This document shows positions 7,171-11,803 of a stretch of DNA of 11,803 bases, piece after piece (position 1 is the first letter of the stretch; each line of letters begins with the position of its first letter). Source of the DNA: Candidatus Aegiribacteria sp. (lineage in GTDB: Bacteria; Fermentibacterota; Fermentibacteria; Fermentibacterales; JCC-6); assembly GCA_030638185.1 (NCBI GenBank), contig DAOWFD010000113.1, positions 1-11,803 of the forward strand, given 5' to 3'. The notes under the pieces were generated by a model, which was not told the DNA's origin, did not search any database, and saw only the letters and a program-made list of their open reading frames with translations. Position numbers and translations under genes: made by a program.

Positions 7171-7518
7171 CTCTCTAATACACTCCCATTTGTTATTGAG
7201 TTTTGCCGGTCACAAATTCTTCTGGGAATAGTTCTGCATGAATCTTTCCGAGTTAAGCTAAATCTGTACAGGAATTCTGAATTTTCATATTCGAAAGTGT
7301 GACAAATTAACGATTGGACAATGGCTTCTCCACGATCCCTTGATTTGCTCACATAGAAGCCCATTCGTCCCAATAAGCCTCCAATTCCAGACTAAAACTA
7401 ACCATATGACCTGAAACACCTGCAGTCAAACATCGTTGCTGACAAATACGCACTGGGAATCTGGTATGATGGTACTCGCTCCACCGGAAGTCGGACTTGT
7501 TACACTTCACCCGACCTC
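7171..7518. other. Noncoding stretch upstream of the M48 gene
   Basis: About 350 AT-rich bases contain no convincing gene. It should hold the protease promoter, but I found no pair of well-spaced boxes. The short direct repeat copy 2 lies at 7412-7438. Bases from about 7440 to 7518 may be decayed transposase sequence, but no alignment could be supported by eye. Confidence 0.5.
7412..7438 (+). repeat. Short direct repeat copy 2
   Basis: Matches 5913-5941: TGAAACA at the left, then GTCAAACATCGTTG at the right, which is identical over 14 bases. Same orientation as copy 1, about 1.5 kb away, so the pair brackets the M48 gene. Confidence 0.55.
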
Positions 7519-7682
7519 TATCTCCGGAACATCGTTTTGCCACGGAACCTAGTCCGCGCAGGGTTCGCAGACCAGTTCCTCAAAAAAAAGAGGACGCCCT
7601 CGCAAATACCCAGATCACAATCATAGATCATGAATCTTGCAAGCGATATGACGGAGACTTTTATTCGCTATCGCAGATTATT
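7519..7682 (+). pseudogene. Decayed 3' end of a second RAYT transposase
   Basis: From 7573 the sequence follows the intact transposase tail (5777 onward). It encodes, across an inserted 2-base shift in a run of eight A, the equivalent of PVP-KKRGRPRKYPDHN and ends at the same TGA (7631-7633). The noncoding hairpin after the stop follows to 7681. Just upstream, TATCTC...AACCTAGTCCGCGCA (7519-7560) resembles the region coding YLYNAIRYVEQNPVRA in the intact gene, but with a net 6-base loss and many changes. The roughly 220 bases between those two parts in the intact gene are deleted here. The HUH motif and start are absent, so this is a non-functional remnant in the same orientation as the intact gene. 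Confidence 0.75.
7573..7681 (+). repeat. Transposase 3' tail and hairpin, direct repeat copy 2
   Basis: Same length (109 bases) and orientation as 5777-5885. Shared blocks include CGCCCTCGCAAATACCC and TGAATCTTGCAAGCGAT. The hairpin arms are GCAAGCGA (7639-7646) and TCGCTATCGC (7665-7674), with GACGGAGA in the loop. Together with copy 1 it brackets the M48 gene. Confidence 0.8.
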
Positions 7683-7692
7683 CACGTTTTAC

Positions 7693-7715
7693 GAATAAAA
7701 AGCCTCCGTCCCTAA
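7693..7715 (-). repeat. Inverted copy of the block-end repeat (right end)
   Basis: Read on the minus strand this is TTAGGGACGGAGGC followed by TTTTTATTC. It matches the left repeats, especially unit 2 (TAGGAACGGAGGGATTTTATTC), in opposite orientation. It abuts the stop codon of the redox fusion gene (7716-7718). Confidence 0.75.
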
Positions 7716-10700
7716 TTAAATAACGCGGAAGCGTTCGGTACCTACTTCGAGGATTTCCTTTCGGTATTCCTGGGAATGCGTCAATGGTGGCTGGATAGAA
7801 GCAGCTTTTGCGTCTGCCAAAACGGGAATGAGTGTTCCCCTGCCATCCCAGTTCCTGTCCTCCCCGGTATTCCAGTAGAATCGTACAAGATCACCGAGTT
7901 TTTCCCTGACAATACTGTCAATTTTCCCGATTGAAGCATCTACTCCAAATGCATCGGCAAGAGCATGTAAAACCTCCACACCGGTTTTCCCCGATGGCGG
8001 TGTAACCGCTTTGGTGAACTCGGTCAGGTTCCCTTCGAAGTTGCACCTTGACCCTGCAGTCTCCAGGAAGGTCGAACCCGGAAGTGTAACATCAGCAAAT
8101 CTGGTGGTTTCAGTGTCAGTCCAGTCCATGGCAGCAATGAATTCAGTATTACGGAACCAGGAACCCGGTTTGTTATACTCCAGTGGATTCTCACCGATTA
8201 TAAGTGCCGCTCTAATTGTTCCCGCCTCAAGAATCTCCCTTAGCTCCTGACTTGTTGCGGCTCCTGGCAGCTTATCGCCCGCAGCCATTCTACCGGGCAG
8301 GAATGCAGGATCTGCTCCCATTACCTCAAGGCCTGCGCTGTTCGCGATCAGCCTCGGAAGAAGCATATCTGAAACCTTGCCAGCTTCTCTAAGCATCAGG
8401 ACCAGGTCAGCGAATATTTCCATGTCATCCGGCGATGAACCCTGTGCTCTATCCGGGCTGTGAATGAAAACAATGTTTCCCGAATGACGGATAAGCTCGG
8501 CAGTTTCGAATATATCCGATTCTTCTACTCCGGATCTCGCAGCTGCCGCAGCTATGGAAACTTCTCTGTTAAGAAGGAACCCTTCACCTCCGTCAATGTC
8601 CGTCGGAGAGACGTCTCCATCATCTATGAGTACCTGCATAACAGCATTCCAGAAGATCGAAGCTCTGCCTCTCATGGGATCTACTGCCAGGGCAGCAAGG
8701 TGCTGGTCCATAGAGTCCAGAACAGAATTCGAAACGATGAGCTTCGCCCCGTTCTTAACAGCCTGGATAACATCCACTGCAAGTATCAGATGATCGGATT
8801 GAAGGGATGTGTTGTTACAGATGATCAGGTCAGCATTATCAATGCAGCTTCTATCGGATGTGGAAGCCGTGAATCCGAATGCAGTATCCAGTACACCGGA
8901 ACGGCCCCCGCCTGAGAGTATTGCGAGTGAGCCGATATTGTTCGTCCCTATGCCCTCCCTTGCAATTTTTCCTGCAAGGTAGAGTTCCTCATTTGTTAGT
9001 TCTGGAGATACGAAGACGGCAACACTTTCAGGACCATGCTCGTCAGCCACCTGTTTCAGGGATTCTACTATTCTCACGTTCGCCCCCTCAAAACTCACAG
9101 GGCTGTAGGAATATCCATCCTTCTCAACAGCACATGTGAACCTTTCCTGTTTGATGAAATACTCCTGTCCGAATCTGCCGTATCTGCACAGGTATTCTCC
9201 GGGAATTCCTGATGAAGCTATGAAATACCTTCCAACACCGAAGGACCTCACGAGGATCTCGCAACCGAGGGAGCAGAAACCGCAGTGGGTTTTTACATCC
9301 AGGGTTTCAAGGCAGGCTCTTCCCGAGAAGGGGTACTTCACTGTGAGGGCTCCCGTTGGACAGGCATCGATACAGTTGCCGCAGCTTACACAGCTTGTAG
9401 AAACAAGCGGATCGTTCATGGCAGGGCGCATTTCCGTCCTGAAACCCCTGCCCACGAACCCGATGGCCGATACCGGCAGCACTCTCGCGCAGGTCCTGAT
9501 ACACCTTGCGCAGAGAACACACTTGTTCGGATCGTAGGAGATATACGGATGGCGGTCATCAACCTTGTGCTTTCGCACGTAACCCTTGAAATGCTCCATA
9601 TCCACGCCATATTCCTCCGCGTAAATTCTTAGGTCGCAGTCATCGTACCTTACGCAGCCACATGACAGGCAACGGTCGCATTCGTGGTCATTATCCTCGG
9701 ATTCAAAACCTGTTGACACTTCCAGGAAGTTGTTGCGCCTGTCATCAACATCTATCAGATGAACTTCGTGACGCGGTGATTCTTTTATGTCACCGAGTTC
9801 CGCCTTGCCGGGTTTTGACCAGAATTCCTTGTTAACCAGGAAGGGTTCCGGTTCAAGTTCCTCATTCAGAAGCCAGGCCTTTATTGCTTTCGCAGCTTTC
9901 TGCCCGTCCCTGATCGCATCGATGGCAACGGTGGGTCCGTCATCAGCGGCATCTCCCCCTGCAAATACACCCTCAATATTGGTTTTCATTGTTCTTGCTT
10001 CAACGATGTAGGTGTTCCACCGGGTAAGGTCCAGCTCACCATCATCCGTATCTATAAGACCGTCGAGAACGGTATTCTGGCCGATAGCGGGAATCGCGAG
10101 GTCGCAGGGAAGGTCGAATTCGGCACCCTCAATGGGAACGGGGCGACGTCTCCCGGAATCATCAGGCTCACCGAGTTTCATCCTCTGGCAGTGAAGGGCA
10201 CTGATCCTGCCATTCTTTTTTATTATCCCCGTCGGAGCAGCCAGCTCCATTATTTCTATACCCTCTTCCAGGCAATCTTCGATCTCCATCTTATCCGCAG
10301 GCATTTCAGCTTTGGTCCTCCTGTAGAGAACGATAACCTTGTCAGCATTAAGCCTCCACGCCATCCGGGCGGCATCCATAGCGGTATTACCCCCGCCCAC
10401 AACAACCACTGTCCCGGAAAGTTGTTCAGGATCGTCAGCCTTCTCAACAAGAAAATCCGCGCCGGTTACCACGCCCTCGGTATCGAATTCGCCTTCGACC
10501 CGCATAGCTTTTCCCGTCCATGCCCCGGGACCCACAAAGACAGCATCATGTTTCTCCCTCAGTTCCTCAAGGGTCACATCTTTTCCAACACGTACGCCGC
10601 ATCTGATCTCCGCACCGGTACGGCAGATATACTCAACCTCCCTGTCCAGGATGTCGTCGGGGAGCCTGTATTCGGGAATACCGTAGCGAAGCATTCCTCC

Positions 10701-11381
10701 GGTACGCTCTTTTGCTTCGTAAATGACAGGCTTTATCCCGCTTCTGCCCAGGAACCATGCCGCCGTGAGACCCGCTGGTCCCGAGCCAATAATCCCGACT
10801 GTTTTTCCAGTATCAGGGGCGCATTCTGGCACGGTCTCGTACGCTTTCGGTGAATCCGAAACGAATCTCTTGATGTTGTTTATAGCGACGGGAGCATCTA
10901 TATCCATTCTCCTGCACTCGTCCTCGCACTTGCGAACACATACACGTGCGCATATGGCTGGAAGGGGGTTCTTTTCCCGTATGAGGTCAACCGCCTTCTG
11001 ATACTGCCCCATTGCGGAGAGTGCTATGTATCCCTGGGCGTCAACACCCGCAGGACAACCCTCCATGCAGGGGGATATGCAGTCAGCGTAATGGTTGGAA
11101 AGCAGAAGTTCCAGAGCTGTTTTCCTCGATGCCATGATCCTTTCGTTCCTGGTTTCAATCTCCATATCGGGAGCAATGCGGGTAGCGCATGAAGGAACCA
11201 GGTTACCTCTGCCCTTAACCTGCACAACACAGAGAAAACATGAACCGTACGGATCAAGCTCCGGCGAGTGGCACAGGGTTGGGATATCATCAAGTTCATT
11301 TTCATGGACCACTTCAAGAATAGTTTTTCCGGGGGTGGCCTCTATCTCCCTGCCGTTGATCAAAACTCTGATCTTATCCAT
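7716..11381 (-). CDS. StnC-like transhydrogenase subunit: NuoG-type scaffold fused to a GltD/NfnB NAD(P)H module
   Basis: The 1221-residue protein is a chain of redox modules. Residues 1-80 are a NuoG-type [2Fe-2S] domain (Cys37, 48, 51, 65). Residues 95-175 are the GltD/DPD-type double-cluster domain (Cys101, 105, 109; Cys144, 148, 152, 156). Residues 193-500 are a GltD-like flavoprotein: FAD loop GIIGSGPAGL (196-205), NADPH loop VVVGGGNTAMDAAR (326-339) with YRRTKAEMPA, and FAD-sealing GVFAGGDAADDGPT. A small Cys knot follows (568, 571, 574, 576, 582), then a 2[4Fe-4S] ferredoxin (621, 624, 627, 631; 664, 667, 670, 674), a molybdopterin-family [4Fe-4S] domain (700, 703, 707, 732), and a MopB-fold domain to the end. 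This matches the published description of StnC (NuoG-like plus GltD-like NADPH domain) of the Sporomusa ovata transhydrogenase. The NuoF-like partner lies upstream, 9 bases away. AGGAG (11388-11392) precedes the ATG. A role in NADPH/NADH/ferredoxin exchange is inferred. Confidence 0.85.
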   Translation of the reverse strand: MDKIRVLINGREIEATPGKTILEVVHENELDDIPTLCHSPELDPYGSCFLCVVQVKGRGNLVPSCATRIAPDMEIETRNERIMASRKTALELLLSNHYADCISPCMEGCPAGVDAQGYIALSAMGQYQKAVDLIREKNPLPAICARVCVRKCEDECRRMDIDAPVAINNIKRFVSDSPKAYETVPECAPDTGKTVGIIGSGPAGLTAAWFLGRSGIKPVIYEAKERTGGMLRYGIPEYRLPDDILDREVEYICRTGAEIRCGVRVGKDVTLEELREKHDAVFVGPGAWTGKAMRVEGEFDTEGVVTGADFLVEKADDPEQLSGTVVVVGGGNTAMDAARMAWRLNADKVIVLYRRTKAEMPADKMEIEDCLEEGIEIMELAAPTGIIKKNGRISALHCQRMKLGEPDDSGRRRPVPIEGAEFDLPCDLAIPAIGQNTVLDGLIDTDDGELDLTRWNTYIVEARTMKTNIEGVFAGGDAADDGPTVAIDAIRDGQKAAKAIKAWLLNEELEPEPFLVNKEFWSKPGKAELGDIKESPRHEVHLIDVDDRRNNFLEVSTGFESEDNDHECDRCLSCGCVRYDDCDLRIYAEEYGVDMEHFKGYVRKHKVDDRHPYISYDPNKCVLCARCIRTCARVLPVSAIGFVGRGFRTEMRPAMNDPLVSTSCVSCGNCIDACPTGALTVKYPFSGRACLETLDVKTHCGFCSLGCEILVRSFGVGRYFIASSGIPGEYLCRYGRFGQEYFIKQERFTCAVEKDGYSYSPVSFEGANVRIVESLKQVADEHGPESVAVFVSPELTNEELYLAGKIAREGIGTNNIGSLAILSGGGRSGVLDTAFGFTASTSDRSCIDNADLIICNNTSLQSDHLILAVDVIQAVKNGAKLIVSNSVLDSMDQHLAALAVDPMRGRASIFWNAVMQVLIDDGDVSPTDIDGGEGFLLNREVSIAAAAARSGVEESDIFETAELIRHSGNIVFIHSPDRAQGSSPDDMEIFADLVLMLREAGKVSDMLLPRLIANSAGLEVMGADPAFLPGRMAAGDKLPGAATSQELREILEAGTIRAALIIGENPLEYNKPGSWFRNTEFIAAMDWTDTETTRFADVTLPGSTFLETAGSRCNFEGNLTEFTKAVTPPSGKTGVEVLHALADAFGVDASIGKIDSIVREKLGDLVRFYWNTGEDRNWDGRGTLIPVLADAKAASIQPPLTHSQEYRKEILEVGTERFRVI

Positions 11382-11387
11382 TGGCCG

Positions 11388-11392
11388 CTCCT
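11388..11392 (-). promoter_or_regulatory. Ribosome binding site of the StnC-like gene, overlapping the upstream stop
   Basis: On the minus strand AGGAG lies 6 bases before the ATG at 11381 and shares bases with the TAG stop (11391-11393) of the NuoF-like gene. This supports translational coupling of the two subunits. Confidence 0.65.
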
Positions 11393-11803
11393 ACCTTGTA
11401 AGGACTGCACCGAAATTGCAGCTTGTTATACACTTGCCGCAATTAACGCAGGCTTCAGTATCAATTATGTGTATTTCTTTTACTTTACCTGAAATGGCAT
11501 TGACCGGACAGTTCTTCGCGCAGAGAGTGCATCCGACGCACTTATCCGGAACGATATAGAATTCCACAAGTGCCTGGCATTCACCGGCGGGACATTTCTT
11601 CTCGTAAATATGAGCCTTGTACTCATCAAGGTAGTAGCGGATCGTTGTCTGTACCGGATTTGGAGCGGTCTGTCCCAACCCGCAGAGGCTTGCCTCCTTT
11701 ATCTGTATGGACAACTGCTCCAGTTTCTCAATGTCCTCCGGCTCACCCTCTCCTCTGGTCAGCCTTTCCAGGATCTCAAGCATTCTCAGGGTCCCTATCC
11801 TGC
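11391..11803 (-). CDS. NuoF/HydB-like (StnB-like) flavoprotein subunit, C-terminal part only
   Basis: The open frame continues past the right window edge; ATG 11783 is internal, since the preceding codons (RIGTLRMLEILERL) already match the conserved NuoF segment. Seen here are the end of the NuoF cluster domain, with the fourth ligand in SLCGLGQTAPNPV, then the linker KKCPAGECQAL, then a C-terminal 2[4Fe-4S] ferredoxin with CVGCTLCAKNCP and CVNCGKCITSCNFGA. That ferredoxin tail is absent from respiratory NuoF but typical of HydB and related bifurcating flavoproteins. The missing part should carry the FMN and NADH sites. It sits just upstream of the StnC-like gene in one operon. By analogy it would be the bifurcating flavin subunit working with a HydC/NuoE-like protein that probably lies further right. 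Confidence 0.88.
   Translation of the reverse strand, partial: RIGTLRMLEILERLTRGEGEPEDIEKLEQLSIQIKEASLCGLGQTAPNPVQTTIRYYLDEYKAHIYEKKCPAGECQALVEFYIVPDKCVGCTLCAKNCPVNAISGKVKEIHIIDTEACVNCGKCITSCNFGAVLTR

Larger units (their letters stand above)
4994..7715. mobile_element. Putative RAYT-associated mobile block carrying an M48 protease
   Basis: The block is bounded by the tandem repeat at 4994-5093 and an inverted single copy at 7693-7715. Inside are the REP-associated transposase, the M48 protease in opposite orientation, and a degraded copy of the transposase 3' end. Base composition in the protease gene is about 40% G+C by hand count of sample lines, against roughly 45-60% in sampled flanking genes. 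The right edge falls 3 bases from the stop codon of the redox fusion gene and the left edge falls in the ABC operon promoter region, as expected for insertion between two genes. Whether the whole block ever moved as a unit is inference. Confidence 0.45.

Noticed and set aside
7167..7373. Minus-strand 68-codon frame with TTG start whose stop overlaps the M48 start as ATGA.
   Set aside because: The ATGA overlap suggests coupling, but the product is Arg-rich without any recognisable motif, there is no ribosome site, and the region is otherwise noncoding.
7497..7715. Plus-strand 72-codon frame and its look-alike at 5774-5986.
   Set aside because: They resemble each other only because both are the same off-frame reading of the repeated transposase tail.
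7693..7718. Outward promoter in the right-hand repeat.
   Set aside because: The equivalent boxes (TACGAA, 17 bases, TAATTA) are weak and would read antisense into the fusion gene.
8460..10853. Several plus-strand frames (up to 220 codons) opposite the redox fusion gene.
   Set aside because: Shadows of a GC-rich coding gene whose own frame has all expected cofactor motifs.
7716..11381. Reading the large gene as a molybdenum formate dehydrogenase.
   Set aside because: No Cys or Sec at the expected ligand site, a short MopB domain, and the central GltD module point to a StnC/NuoG-like electron-transfer subunit.

Overview
The window reads as chromosomal DNA of an anaerobic, probably uncultivated bacterium. 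The evidence for an anaerobe is an iron-sulfur-rich, flavin-based redox operon resembling the bifurcating transhydrogenases of acetogens, and no sign of respiratory oxygen chemistry. Base composition is near 50% G+C in most genes, falling to about 40% in the middle. A phylum cannot be fixed from the sequence; something in the FCB/Fermentibacterota-Cloacimonadota range is only a guess.

Left third (1-4948): an incomplete sensor histidine kinase on the minus strand (PAS-GAF-coiled coil-PAS-HisKA-HATPase) runs off the left edge. Divergent from it is a stand-alone glycosyltransferase-like protein resembling the N-terminal half of plant L-arabinokinase. That gene converges on, and overlaps by 11 bases, a two-gene minus-strand ABC exporter operon of NatA/NatB type (ATPase first, then permease, 8-base overlap).

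Middle (about 4994-7715): an AT-richer block that looks mobile. It holds a REP-associated, IS200-like tyrosine transposase (RAYT), a membrane M48 (Ste24-type) metalloprotease facing it, and a decayed second copy of the transposase 3' end. The block is bounded by inverted copies of a short repeat with core GGGACGGAGG: two tandem copies on the left and one inverted copy on the right, which starts 3 bases beyond the stop codon of the next gene. The 109-base transposase 3' tail is present twice in direct orientation and brackets the protease gene. A second, shorter direct repeat (about 28 bases, including the protease stop codon) also brackets it. The left repeat appears to carry an outward promoter reading into the ABC exporter.

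Right third (7716-11803): a minus-strand redox operon. A NuoF/HydB-like flavoprotein, of which only the C-terminus is in the window, is followed after 9 bases by a 1221-residue fusion. The fusion has an N-terminal [2Fe-2S] domain, a complete GltD/NfnB-like FAD-NAD(P)H module, two [4Fe-4S] ferredoxin clusters and a NuoG-like molybdopterin-fold domain without an evident metal-ligating Cys or Sec. This combination matches the StnBC part of the Sporomusa-type (Stn) electron-bifurcating transhydrogenase, expected to exchange electrons among NADH, ferredoxin and NADPH. No tRNA, rRNA or CRISPR array was seen.
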